From assembly GCA_023438065.1 (NCBI GenBank), contig JAEXRH010000008.1:306640-370639 (forward strand): DNA of 64,000 nt, given 5' to 3'. Source of the stretch: Spirochaetota bacterium (GTDB lineage Bacteria; Spirochaetota; Spirochaetia; Treponematales; Treponemataceae). Of this stretch, positions 51,959 through 63,900 are shown in pieces. Position numbers and translations under genes: made by a program. The notes beneath the pieces were generated by a model, which saw only the letters and a program-made list of their open reading frames with translations, had not been told where the DNA came from and did not search any database. Each line of letters opens with the position of its first letter. Positions within the stretch are counted from its first letter, which is position 1.

Positions 51959-53355
51959 GATGGATCCCCGTATTTCGCGAGTTCTCCGGGTGTAAGCCCG
52001 GTTAGCTTCTCGATTTCGCGTTCGATTTGGATCAAGCTAAGTACGCCGCCCAGAAGGTCGAGCCGCGTGTTGAGGAGGTCGTTCTCTCCCTCAAGGTAGT
52101 CGACTCTCGTCACCTGGCCGAGCTCCAGCTGGAGTCGCATTATCTCGACCTTGCGCGCTTGTATCGCGATCTTATCCCTGATGAGACGTTGTTCACCGCG
52201 GATCCGATCGTATTCGAGGAGCGCTTGGTCGAGACTGAACGCGAGGTCCTTCTCTGCTGATTCCCTTCCGTCGATCGCCTCGGTGAGCGCGATACGTGAG
52301 AGTTTTCGGTCCACGATGGGGTCAAGAGAGCTTGGCGTGGCAAATGTCGAGGTAAGCGATCGTCCGTACTCAATGTCGGGAGAGGTCGTAAAACCGACTG
52401 AAACGGACACGGGTAAGAGCTGTAGCGGGAAATCGACGGTAGCCCTGAGTCCGTAATTGGATTTTTGCAGGGGATAGCGTTCGCCGGAGAGTTGGTAGGT
52501 CCCCTGCAGGCTTACGTTCGGCCTCAAGTTTGAATCGGCGATCCGGTTATTTAGTCGCGCTTCCTCGACCTTGAAACGGCTTTGTATCAGGTCCTGGTTC
52601 CGGGAGAGGGCGAGCGAGCGTAGCTTGATGGCAAAATCGCCTATGGATCGCCCTTCGTACCACTCGTCCAGTTCGGTTTCGATGGAGATAGGAACCTCGC
52701 GGTCGATACCGAGGATCTTCTTGAGGCTGTATTCCGCGGTGAGATGCTCGGATTCCGCCGAGAAGATATCCTGCGCGAGGCTCGCCACGCTTACGCCCGT
52801 CTCGATGAGATCGATTTCCCGGATCTTCCCGAGCTCGAATTCCTTCTTGGCGATCTCGTATTGCTTGGCCGTTATCGCCTCAAGGTCCCGGAGGGCACGG
52901 AGCTTGAGCTCGAGTATGCGTGTTTGATTGAAAAGGGCGAAGCATGAGTCCCTGAGACCATCCTCGCTTTTCGCGAGGGTGAGGGAGTCAAGGTCGAGCG
53001 TGAGCGCGTTGATCCTGTTTTTGAGACGGTTGCGGCCGCCCCGAGTGACCGGGACCGAGAGTGTCGTGGTGGCGTTGATCGACGACGTGTCGGTAGCGTT
53101 GTAGCGGGTCGTGCGGGAGTCAGATAGCGTAAAATTGAGGGTCGGCGCGTATGACCATGCCTGAAGCCTGAGCCGCTGGGTTTCCGCCAGGTGCCTGAAC
53201 CGGGCAATCCGAAGCTCCGAGGAGTTTTTAATGGCCATCTCGTAGGCGCGTTCGAGACTCAGCGCGAGCACCTCTTCGGCTTGGCATTCAACCGCGCGTG
53301 TTACCGCAAAAAACGTCGTGATAACCGCAACGACGATTCTTTTCCTTCCCGTCAT
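51955..53355 (-). CDS. TolC-family outer-membrane efflux protein, operon 2
   Basis: 466 residues with signal peptide (cleavage near TRAVECQA). The OEP repeats and barrel strands match the operon 1 protein: LNFTLSDSRTTRYNATD, IDLIETGVSVASLAQDIFSAE and NYGLRATVDFPLQLLPVSVSVGFTTSPDIEYGRS. The C-terminal ELGQVTRVDYLEGENDLLNTRLDLLGGVLSL helix is typical. It provides the outer-membrane duct. 4-nt overlaps at both ends. Confidence 0.9.
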   Translation of the reverse strand: MTGRKRIVVAVITTFFAVTRAVECQAEEVLALSLERAYEMAIKNSSELRIARFRHLAETQRLRLQAWSYAPTLNFTLSDSRTTRYNATDTSSINATTTLSVPVTRGGRNRLKNRINALTLDLDSLTLAKSEDGLRDSCFALFNQTRILELKLRALRDLEAITAKQYEIAKKEFELGKIREIDLIETGVSVASLAQDIFSAESEHLTAEYSLKKILGIDREVPISIETELDEWYEGRSIGDFAIKLRSLALSRNQDLIQSRFKVEEARLNNRIADSNLRPNVSLQGTYQLSGERYPLQKSNYGLRATVDFPLQLLPVSVSVGFTTSPDIEYGRSLTSTFATPSSLDPIVDRKLSRIALTEAIDGRESAEKDLAFSLDQALLEYDRIRGEQRLIRDKIAIQARKVEIMRLQLELGQVTRVDYLEGENDLLNTRLDLLGGVLSLIQIEREIEKLTGLTPGELAKYGDPS

Positions 53356-53879
53356 TTCGCTTTCTGCATCGCCCGGGATAGCCGCTTGAAGGTCGCGTTC
53401 ATCGAGGAGGCGAGGTATCCGAGCGAATCAAAGGATTCCTCTCCGTCGTGGAACCATTCGGCCCTGGTAATCGCCTTTCCTTCCGGGTTGCGGACATCGG
53501 CGATGATCGCGAGGGAATTGACCGTTTTGAACCCTTTCGTGAAGCTTTGCTCGCGCGCGAAGACCATGATGGAGTTCCTGCGAGACGCGTCGTTGCCGCC
53601 GACGGCGTCGAGGGGCGTTGCTTGGCGTGGGCGAATCGCGATGCCGTTCGCGCGAGCGCTGGAGACTATGATTGCCTCCACTTCCGCGAGCGACTGGGTA
53701 TAGGAATAGATGGACTCAAACTCGATGCCGGCGAGATCGAGCTCGCCTATGCCCTTCGGCATAGGCTCCAGGGTCGTGATGTTGATTCTGGTCGACACGC
53801 ACCCGGCGAGAAAGAACATGGGGAGCGCCGCGCTAAGCGTGATCGCGAGGATTCGTGCGGATTTGGCGTGTGCGTTCAT
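53352..53879 (-). CDS. Small lipoprotein of the pump operon (operon 2)
   Basis: 175 residues; lipobox FLAGCVST. Paralogue of 35569-36099: ELDLAGIEFESIYSYTQSLAEVEAIIVSSARANGI and the FKTVNSLAIIADVRNPEGKAITRAEWFHDGEESFDSL segment align without gaps over most of their length. No known family is recognised. 4-nt overlaps with the TPR and TolC genes show tight translational coupling. Confidence 0.75.
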   Translation of the reverse strand: MNAHAKSARILAITLSAALPMFFLAGCVSTRINITTLEPMPKGIGELDLAGIEFESIYSYTQSLAEVEAIIVSSARANGIAIRPRQATPLDAVGGNDASRRNSIMVFAREQSFTKGFKTVNSLAIIADVRNPEGKAITRAEWFHDGEESFDSLGYLASSMNATFKRLSRAMQKAK

Positions 53880-54547
53880 TGGTTTTGTTCCTTTAACATG
53901 CGTTCTTCGAGTTTTTCAAGCGGGCGGAAGACGGCGCTTTCCGGGGCGACGAGGTTCCGAGCCCTGCGAATCCGCTCGAGCGCTTTATCGGACTGGCCAA
54001 ACCGCCAATAGAGCTCCGCGAGGGCGATTTCGTCTTTTCCCGTCTCTTCAGCGAATCCCGTTGACCGCGTGTAGTACTCGAATGCTTTTCGGTATTCTTT
54101 TTTCGCTTGTTGGACGGAGCCCATGAGAGAGAGGAGTCGAGGGTCCTCGGGGTTCCACTCCATCGCGCGTTCGATCGCTGTCTCGGCCTCGTCAAGGCGC
54201 CCTTGCGCGAGAATCGCGCGTACGAGCCAGATTTCCGCCTCCGCGTACCGGGGATGAGCCTTGAGGATCTTTTTAAGTATTGCTTCGGCGCGTTCGGGAT
54301 TCTGCCCAAAGAACTCGCATTTAGCCTTAAGCAGGAAAGCCTGGTGGCCTGTCCCGTAGGTAAACCGAGCCGAGTCGACAAGCTTGACGGATTTCGCGTA
54401 ATCCCCTGCGAGGTAGCTTTCCTTCGCTTTGACATACGTAGAAAGCTCGTCCTCGCTCATCCCTTTTTTCGCGCATGATACCGACGAACAAGCGATGATA
54501 ACCAGGAATAGCATACCCATGATTCCGCATGATCGGGTATTCGACAT
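53876..54547 (-). CDS. TPR lipoprotein, first gene of pump operon 2
   Basis: 223 residues; lipobox SSVSCAKK. About five TPR units (YLAGDYAKSVKLVDSARFTYGTGHQAFLLKAK, AEIWLVRAILAQGRLDEAETAIERAMEWNPEDPRL and LAELYWRFGQSDKALERIRRAR), collinear with 36096-36770. Two adjacent ATGs exist at 54550 and 54547; the second is better spaced from GAGG. Expressed from a promoter with a perfect -10 inside a small dyad. Confidence 0.82.
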   Translation of the reverse strand: MSNTRSCGIMGMLFLVIIACSSVSCAKKGMSEDELSTYVKAKESYLAGDYAKSVKLVDSARFTYGTGHQAFLLKAKCEFFGQNPERAEAILKKILKAHPRYAEAEIWLVRAILAQGRLDEAETAIERAMEWNPEDPRLLSLMGSVQQAKKEYRKAFEYYTRSTGFAEETGKDEIALAELYWRFGQSDKALERIRRARNLVAPESAVFRPLEKLEERMLKEQNQ

Positions 54548-54925
54548 CATTAACCTCGTTTTGTTATTAGTTTGCGTCCATGAAACAGATAAAAAACATT
54601 GATTTGAAAGCCTTCGTACCGTTTTTCCATGGCTTGAAATAATACGCCAATTATATGGCAATTTTCCTTGTTCTGTAAACACTTTATTGCAGCGTGACGC
54701 TTACCTGCATGCAGGGGTCCATTAAAAATATCGTGCGAAAAATGGTCCTGGATTGGGAAGAGGCGAACTGACGATTCTATTGACGACAATATATACGATT
54801 AGAAAGGAAGAATATCTTGTTTTTTTTGAAATAGCGGACTAATAATAGTCATTAGTCATTGCACGGAAGTTTATTAAGCTCACTCAAATATTTATATTTA
54901 ATACATAGGTTGCCAGGAGTCGGAA
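54548..54925. other. AT-rich divergent intergenic region
   Basis: 378 bp between pump operon 2 and the giant gene, strikingly A+T-rich for this chromosome. It contains the operon 2 promoter, a perfect 12-bp palindrome CCTGCATGCAGG (54704-54715), and a possible plus-strand promoter TTGTTT-17-TAATAA near 54816-54845 for the giant gene. No coding sequence is supported. Confidence 0.65.
54646..54679 (-). promoter_or_regulatory. Promoter of pump operon 2 with overlapping dyad
   Basis: Minus strand: TTTACA (54674-54679), 18 nt, TATAAT (54650-54655). The -10 box is framed exactly by GCCA-6-TGGC (54646-54659), a plausible repressor operator. The leader would be about 95 nt. Confidence 0.6.
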
Positions 54926-57900
54926 ATGAAAAAAGTCCTTCGTTTTTGTGGTGTCGTTTCGTGTATTTTAAAAACCACCGCATCGCGAAGCCTTCGGACA
55001 TGCCTCATTAGCGCTATGCTGTTATTGACGGCGAGCGCCCTTTGCGCACGGTCTACTTCGCCATCCCCCGACATGGACCTTCTCGATAAATACCTCGATC
55101 AGGCCGACGCGACGGGCTCCGAAGCCGACTGGACCGCCGTCTCTCGAAGCGCGGAGGATCTCGTTCTCGCGAAATGGGAATCCGACATGCTCACCCTCGC
55201 CGACGCGGGCATCGATTACGGTGCCCTGAAGGACGAGGCGCGCACGACCGTCGAGACCGAGATCGAGAATCGGCTCTCGGTCTGGCTCCTTGACCGCTTT
55301 TTCGCAACGGACGAGGATCTCGACTGGACCGGAATTATTGAGCAAATAAGCGGGGCGAAGATTGCCTCGCTCTTCGAACTCGACGGGGCCGGGATGGTCC
55401 GGCTGGACTCGGAAGGCGACCCGATCAGGCGCGCCTCGACGGGCGAGGACGAGTTCGAGACGGGATTCATGCAATGGAAGTCAAATTCCAACGCGCTCGC
55501 CGCTGCGGCCGTAGCCGATTGGAATACGCGGGCGACGCAGTCGTTTAACGAGCTCCTGTCCGGTTTTTCCGTCGGCCGACGGGCTTCCCTTGAGGCTTCT
55601 TGCCGTACACGTCTCGCGGACATGAATGCCTCGAAGCGGCGCGAGGTTGACGCGATGCTCCGCCTCGAGGAATCGAATTATCGATACCTCGGCCTGCTCG
55701 ACCAATACTCCCTCCGACTCGAGTCAGAGGGAACGAGCGCCGAGGCCGTCGCCGACTCATTGATAGAGAAAACGAGCGCCGAGCTTGATGAAAGCATCAA
55801 AAGTCTCCTCGATAGCCTCGACGGCGAGGCAGGGGAGGTTTCCCTCGACGGCAGGCAGCTTGACGGCGACGAATGGCAGGAACAGTTCAGGAACGCGCTC
55901 GAGACGGGTCTTGCGCAGTGGCAACGGGCTGGCGAGGAATTTCTCGCGCGAAGGATATCCTGGGAGCAACAGGCGGGCAAGGACCTTTCGTCCGGTATAG
56001 ACGCCTGGAACCAAGCGCTCCGCGATTTGCAGGACAAGGAAAGCGTCTGGCTTGACCGGTTCAGGGAAATCCGCGAGCGGGCCGAGGCGAAATACGACCA
56101 GCGATTCGCCGAGATTGAGGACGCCCGGAAAAAAGCCGAACAGGAGCTCCAGACCAGCATCGCGGCGAATCAAGCGAACCTCGGGGAACGTATCGAGGTG
56201 ATGGTCGGCATGCTCAACCAGTCCATCGAAATGATGCGAACTGCCCGCGACGGCGTGGATTACTGGATCTCGAAGACCCAGGGAAACGGCGGTTTTTCCA
56301 TCGACGCGACAGCCTGGGACGCTCCCGCGATGCGCAAGGAAGTCCTTTCCGGGATGTTCACGAGCGCCATCGTTCACGCGGCGAAAATCGATCTTTCGGC
56401 CATGGTGCTCGACGACCGTAAGCCCAGCGCCTTCGCCGCGAAGAAGGTCGCCGAAAACTATAAAGCCAAGCTTATGTGGATTATGTTAACGGGAAAAGGC
56501 GACTTCGCTTCCCGTGTCGCCTCGGCAACGGTCTCTTCGGACTATTCAAGCTACCGCGCCATCGTCGAAGACTACTATAAAGGCAGGCTCGCCGCAGTCG
56601 CGGAGGAAGCCTATAACGAGGCTCTTGCGACGAAACTGGGCGATTTTATGACCGAAAAGCAGGCATGGAATTATTTCAAAAGCTCTTTCGACACTAACTG
56701 GGCGAAAAGCCACCTGCAAAGCACCAACAATCAATACGATCCCAATTTCGACCCTGATTGCCTTATAAATTCCGGGTCTACGTATATTTGGTCATATGGA
56801 GACTATATCGATACGGTTCGCGCAAGCGCGCTGTCCTTCGTTCTTTCTGACTCTGAAATCGCGGCCTTGCGGGCTCAGCTCGAATCCACGATCAAACAGG
56901 CAACGAACAACACGGTGAAGAACGCCCTCGATCCGAAGAAAACCAATACCGCCGGGTCCGACGGCGAGGCCTTCACCCAGGCGCTCTATTGGATCGACGA
57001 CGTATATGCCGGTTACGAAGCGGAAGCAAAAAGACAGAACGAGGAGCTGACGAAGAGTTACGGGCTCGTCGTATTCGAGGGTAAGACCATCCCCTCGACG
57101 GGATACGCGACCGAACAGACCATCGCGGGCCCGATCGCGACGTTGACCGACAAGGATAATCCGCATGGATGGGAGTCTCTCTATCTCGACGCGTACCAGG
57201 TCGACCTCCTGCAGGCGCAGGCGATCGAAAGGTATTGGGAGAAAGAGTACTCGGTGGCGAAGGCCGTTTACGACTACTCGAAGGACGGGAGTTCGACGCG
57301 AGCGACCGAGGCCGCCACGCTCGCGAGCTACGAAAGCTCTCTCGCGGATTACCGCGCGGCCCTCGCGACGTATCAAACGGCGATCGACGGGCTCAAGGCC
57401 GTCGACGGCGCGCTAAACGCGAAAAACGCCGCGATCGAAGCGATCAAAACGCGGCTTAACGAGAAAAAGGAGGCGCTCGCCGAGGCGAAGGATCGCTATG
57501 CCCAGCTCCTCGTCCTCGCTGAGCTGAAGAGCCCCGACTACTACGCGGGACAGTTCCGGTCCTATTACGAAGCTCTCGCGCGTCTCAGGGGCGCCTCAGA
57601 TGCAGCCGGTAGCGTCGCCAAGGGCGCGGAATCCTACGCTTCCTCGGCGGCTTCGTACTCTTCCGCCGCGTTTACCCAGGCCTCGTCGTCCCTCCTTGAG
57701 GAACTCATCGGCGGCAACGACGAACCCGGCGCCGAGGTCGCGTCGCTCGCGGAGGTGAAAAAGGCGTATGACGCGCGCGCGACCTATGTCGTCCGCGCCT
57801 CGGATATCGACGATCCCGCCTTCCTCGAGACGGTCACCAAGGCGCTTTCCCTGTCGCGAGGGGAGCCCTGGTACGAAAGGATCGACCGGGCTATCGGGGA

Positions 57901-60900
57901 ATATACCGGCATGAAGATCGACAAGGCCGCGCTCTCCTCGATCATCGAGACTGCCGCGAAGACTCTCGCGGCCGAGAGCGCGGGAGAGCTCGAGCGCCGC
58001 ATGATGTCGGTCAGGCTTCTCCTCGCGCGAAACTCGGGAGAGGCGTACGCTTCCCCCGGGGATCTCTTGATGGGCCAGGCGGCCGTGACCTCGGTCGCCG
58101 ACACGCTTTCGGCTCTCGAGACGGCGAAGACGCAGGCGAGTCGCAAACTGCTTTCCGAACGGCTCGTGCTCGAGATCGGCGCGCTCGAAGAGCTTCTCTC
58201 GCAGATGGACGCGTACCGGAACGAGGCCTCGAACCCCTCGAAAACGCTTTCGGGATTCGCCGCGGCGTCTCCCGGCGCGGACGCGAGCGCCGCGCGCCGG
58301 CTCGCCTGGAATCTCGATCTCGTTCTCGGGAAGGAGAACGGACTCGAGGGCGAGAGCCTGTTCGGGCGCGTATCCGCACTCAAGGGGACGCTCGTCGAGC
58401 TCAAGACCATCCTCGACGCCCCGATGAGCGAGGCGGATCGCGTTACGGCGCTCAAGGCCCGCGCCTCGTCAGACGGCACGATTCTCGGCTACCTGAGCGG
58501 AAAGACCGCGTTCTCCTCGGACGGCGTTGATTTCGCCATTCCGTATCTTTCGGACGCCTACGCGAAGACCGTCGCGCTCGAAAAGGCGGCCGACGATTTC
58601 AAGGCGAACGCCGCCTTCGCGCCGGTGCTCCAGGCCGAGGCCCGCGTCGCGGCTCTCAAAGGCCTTTCCGATTGGCTTACCGCGAATGACCTCGGTTCGG
58701 TCGAGGGGGACGTCGTTTCCCTTCAGAGACCGACGGAGATATGGTCTTCCTTTACCGCAACGGGCGCGCCCGACGCGCTCGATAGGATCGCCGCGCTCAA
58801 TCAGGGCGCCGAGGCCGCGCTCAACGCCGATGGCATCCCGGCGCACGTACGGGAAGCCCTGTCGTCGTGGCTTTCCGAGGTGTCGAACCTTCTATTGTTG
58901 AAGTCGATGAAGGATTACGGCGTGAGTGGCATAACCGCGACGACCCTCGAATCGGACGCTAAAGCCCTCGAGGAGAGCGCCGAGGGCGTCTCGGCTGACA
59001 TGGCCGCGTATTTCGACGAGACCTCCACCCCGGAACGGCGCGCGGTCGCGTGTCTCCGGCTCAAAACGGCGGGAGTCGCCTTCTCCGCGAGCGCCGAGGA
59101 TGCTGCCATCGACGCCCTCGCCGCGTCCTTCTGCAGGTATCGGCTCGCCGTCCCGGCGCAGGACTTCACCGGATGGGAAGCCTCGTATGACGCATGGTTC
59201 ACGAGCGTCAAGGCCGAAGACCTGCCCGACTCGATCAAGACCTCCTCGAAGTCCGCGATCATCGCCGCCGCGACCTTTACGTGGGAAAAGGCATCGCTAT
59301 CGGCGAATCCCTCAGGTTATGACTACGCGGGATCGGCGAACGCGGCGACCCTTGACGAGATCAAGCTCGTCGAGGCGATCAGGGCCCTTCCCCTCGAGGT
59401 TTACCTTCAGGCCTTCGCGGCGGGCAAGGACGACCTTGCCCGCAAGGCCGTCTCTCTCCATAAGATCGACCGGTATCTCGAGACCGCTGCCGCCGATTCG
59501 CCTTTTTCCGTCAAGGACGCGCTTGCCGCGATCTGCTTTTCCGCCGATGCGAACCCCGCCGCCGCAGCGACGGCCTATATCGCCGCCCCTCCCGCGGATG
59601 ACGTCTCGGAAACCGGCGTTGTTTACGCGCTCTTATGCGATTTCATCGGAGGATTTTCGGGTACCGTGCCCGTGAACCCCGACGCGGCATCGTCCTTCTC
59701 GGGTTTCGCCGCGGGTTCCTGGCTTTCGGACGAGGCAGGCGGCGATCTCGCGGCCGCCGCGATGGCTGCGGGGGAGACGAAGGCCTTGCTCGGAGCCCTC
59801 TATCATGCCTCGCTCGCCGACGCCCTTTCAGGCTACGCCCCGGCCGATGCCGCGGGAGCGCTCGCGCTCGTGAGGTCGATTACCGGCATCGCCGCGAATC
59901 CGGCGATCGATCAGGGCGCCTTCGCCGATATGTCCGCCGACGAGCGGGCGATCGCCGCTTATTCGCTCGACCCGCGCGCCTTCCGCTACGCGCTCAAGTC
60001 GTTCATCCTTTCGGGAAAAACCATCGATGCGTACCTTGCGACCGCGAGCGCATCCGTGAAGGCCGAAATCGGGCGGTTCGAGAAAATCGCGAAGGCCGTG
60101 ATGACCCATGTCGAGCCTTTCGACGGCGATTTCTCGGCGTACCTCGCGACCGACTCAGGCGCAGGCCTCGACGCGGCGGCCAGGGACGACGCGGTTCTTC
60201 TGAGGCAAGCAGGCTCGTACGACGACGCGTTCTTCGAGCCCGGCACCGCTCCGGCGGGCCTCAAGGCATACCTCGACGCCGCGTATGAGTTGGCCTCCCG
60301 GTCCGTATCCGCGATAGCGCGATACCGGGCGCTCGACGTCGAGGCCCTCTACCGCGAGCGCGCCGAGAAAGCCGACGTGGCCTATTATCGCGCCGAACTC
60401 GCGAGCGATTACCTTGCCCTCGAAAAGGTCAAGGACGGCGCCTGGCGGCAATACCTCGGCACCGCGGGAATAATGACCGACTCGACCACGGCAGGGACGC
60501 TCGACGACACCTCGATCAAGAAGCCTGGCCTGATCTCGTGCATAACCCTCGTCGACGAGACTCCAAGCGACGTGGCCTATAGCCAAAACGCCTATGTAAA
60601 CGCGGGCCTCGAAAGCGCGGCGCGGCTCAAGGGCCTTTCTTTCTGCGTCGAGAGCCTCGTCGCGGACTGGGCAGGCAGCGACTTCGCGGCGGATTCCGGC
60701 GAGTATCTTGGCGCAAATCGCGCGCTCGCCGAGGCTAACCCGCTCTCCGGCGCGCTTCCCGACGCGTTCGCGTCATTTACGGCAACGGCCGTCGATTATG
60801 AGACGGAAAGCGAGTTTGCCAAGGCGCGCGAAACCTTCTACGGACTCCTGAGCCAGGGACGCTCCATCGCGGGATCGATGGCGAGTCTCGGGAAGACCGT

Positions 60901-63900
60901 CGACGAATACATTAAAAACGAGGATAACTCCACGGCAAAGATGACCGCCGCCACGAAAGCCGACATAAACCGGATACAGGGCGAGATCGGGGAGATCAAG
61001 GTCGAATGGGCGAAGGCGGTCGGCGTCCCCGGTGCCGCGGGCGCGCCCCTGACCGAGGCCGAGCTCGCCACCGCCTCGTACGCGGAGCTCGAGGGCGAGT
61101 ACTCCCGCCGGTATAAGGCATCGCAGGAGGCCTTTGAGGCGCTCGAGGCCGAGAAGCAGGAAAGCAAGATAGCGAAGGCGATTTACGACTACGCCTCGAC
61201 ACCGTATCTCCGCGTTACCGGGAGCGTCACCTCCTCGGGCGACGAGGCGACTCTCGCGGCCCTCAAAACCGTCGATCCCGACACGCGCCTCGCCGAGATC
61301 TCCGACAACCGACGCCGCGCGACGGCCGCCCGCGCGGCGCTCCAGGATCTCTATAAGGAATCCGCCCAACGGACGAGCCTCTATGAGTCCGACGCCGAGT
61401 ATCAAAAACTCAAGAACGCGTACACGACCGAGTATCGCAGGAGACTCGCGGCGCTCCAGGCTCAAGCGCTCATCGAAGCCGAGGTCAAGACCGCCCAGGC
61501 CCAGTTCAACAAGGCGAAGGATAATTACGAGACCGCGGTGAAAAAAGCCGCGAAAGCCCCGACCACGTTCGCCGCGACCAAAAACGAGGAGTCCGGCGAT
61601 CTCAAAACCGTGCATAATTGGCTTGAATCCCTGAAGACTAACGCGTCCGTCGCGAATCATCCTCAGCTCACCGCGATTATCGACTCCATGAGGATCGTCA
61701 ACGGCGAGGTTACCTTCGACGCTTCCGGCACCCCAAGAACCGCCGCCGAGGAAGCCGCCATAGCCCGATATTTTACCCGCGACGAGGACGCGACCTTCAG
61801 CGCCTTCGAGACGGCGCTGGACAGCTGGATGCGCCGGAACAAGGATACCGATCACGATCGTTTGACTAACGCGCTTTCGTGGGAAGAATTCGAGCGCGCC
61901 GGCGGCATGACCCTTAGTCAGTATTCCAAAGCGCATCCTGCACATGAAGTCCAGAATGAGGGCTATCAGGGAACGCATATTGAAACTGAATATGAAGTCA
62001 GAACGCGGTATCTATCAAGTATCAAGAAAATTGTGGAACAGAATCTCCTTCGAGATTACGGCGGTACGACCGACGATGGCGCGACCAAGCGCGCACTTTG
62101 GCTTGAAATCATTTCGGGCGACGTGATTCAATTTATTGATCGGATCCATAACGCGCATGAGAAGGTCAAGGATTTAGCCGACTACGACTTCTACAAGATG
62201 CTCGTTCTTTTCGACGTGGGTCAATTCGATAATGGGTTTTCCACGATGGAAAGCACCGGAAGCTTCGTGAACGGCGATTTTGCTCACGATTTCTACAAAG
62301 ATGCCTCCGGTAACTGTCATCATAAGGGCGCCCATCACGTCGCGCGCTGGAATCGGGAAAAATGGTATCGCTCGAGCGACCGGTGTACAACCCTCAAAAA
62401 TAGCGCCGACAAAAACTATGCCAATAAAGTTCTGTGTCTTAAAAACGCCGAAGGCGCCCTCGCGAAACTCTGGGATAAACGCGAAAAAGCGCGACAAAAG
62501 CTCATCGAATTTACCGGAGTCGACCCCGATACCGGCGCGAAAACGGTGAGTTTCGACACGCTTCTCGACGCCATCATGAAGATGTCCGATCCAAAATGGA
62601 ACAAGGCAACGCCGGTCAACGATATCCTCAAGACCGCGGGCGTGGACTTCGCCCCGGGCGACAATTCAAGCAAGAAACGCGCGCTCCTTTCAACGGTGCT
62701 TACCTCGGACGGCGCGGTAAAGGTGAGCGGGTCCTTCGCCGACATCGGCCAGATGATGGGCGCCATCGCGAGCGAACACGGGAAAACGCTCGAGACCGCG
62801 AGCGACAAACTCGACGCGCACCTGTACGCCTCGGCGACCGGCGGTAAGGACGCGGGCATCGCTGTCCGGCAGCAAGAAGCCGAGCGCGCGTACGCCGAAG
62901 CCTACGCAGCCTTCGTCGCCCGCGGTATCATCCCATCGGGTTCCGTGAACAAGCAGAAAATAGAAAATTGGGAGAACGCCATCGGGAACGCCCGGACCAA
63001 TTTCAAGACGGGCATCGCCGCGATCGCCGGGTACGCGAAAGACTATCTCGCGGATACCGAGAAAACCGAGGGCGAAGACCGCGCGATCTCGAACCTCCGC
63101 CTCGCCTGGGACTCTTACCTCAAGGCAAAGGCCTCAGGCGTCGGCGTCGACGACGCGAACGCCCTTCTCGCCAATACCTTCTCGACCCTCGCGTCCGCCT
63201 ACCGCGCCGGCGCCGACTGGCAAACCGCGCTCGCCGCCGCCTACGACCGAACCAAAGGCGGCTACGTCTACGACGCCCGCGAAGACGCCATCAGAACGTA
63301 CGAGAACTACTCGAAGGTCTCGACCGTCATGTCGACCGAAAAAAGCTATCTCCGCACCGTCGCCCGCGACGAAGTCATCGAGTCCATGCGAGCGAGCCTC
63401 TTCCAGATGAACCAAAACCGCCTCGCCGCCTACTACCGCGTGCGCATGGGCGAATGGGACATCCTCACGAACGAACTCGCCCTCGAGAAAAAGCACTTCA
63501 ACGAGCAAATGGACGCCATCCTCACCCGCGGCGTCACCGAATGGCAACGGGCCGAAAACGCCGTCATCTCCGCGCGCGACGCGTGGGCCACGAGCTTCGA
63601 AAAGAACTTCGACCAAAAAGAAACCGCCTGGGACGCCAAATACTACGCCTTCATCGAGAAGAAAAAGGAGTGGGCCAAGGACCTCACCGCCCAATCCGTG
63701 TACCTCGGCGACCAGACCATCCTCAACCGCATCCCGACCCTCACCGAGGACTACATCAGGGAAGCCACCGACTTCATCGTGAGCGACGTCATCGAGGCCC
63801 CGAACCCCGCGTGCCTCGTCTCCGACATCCTCGACGAAAGCCTCCTTTCGGGCCTCCTTTCCGAAGGAAGCTCGATCGGCAAAGGCGTCGCCGGCTTCAG

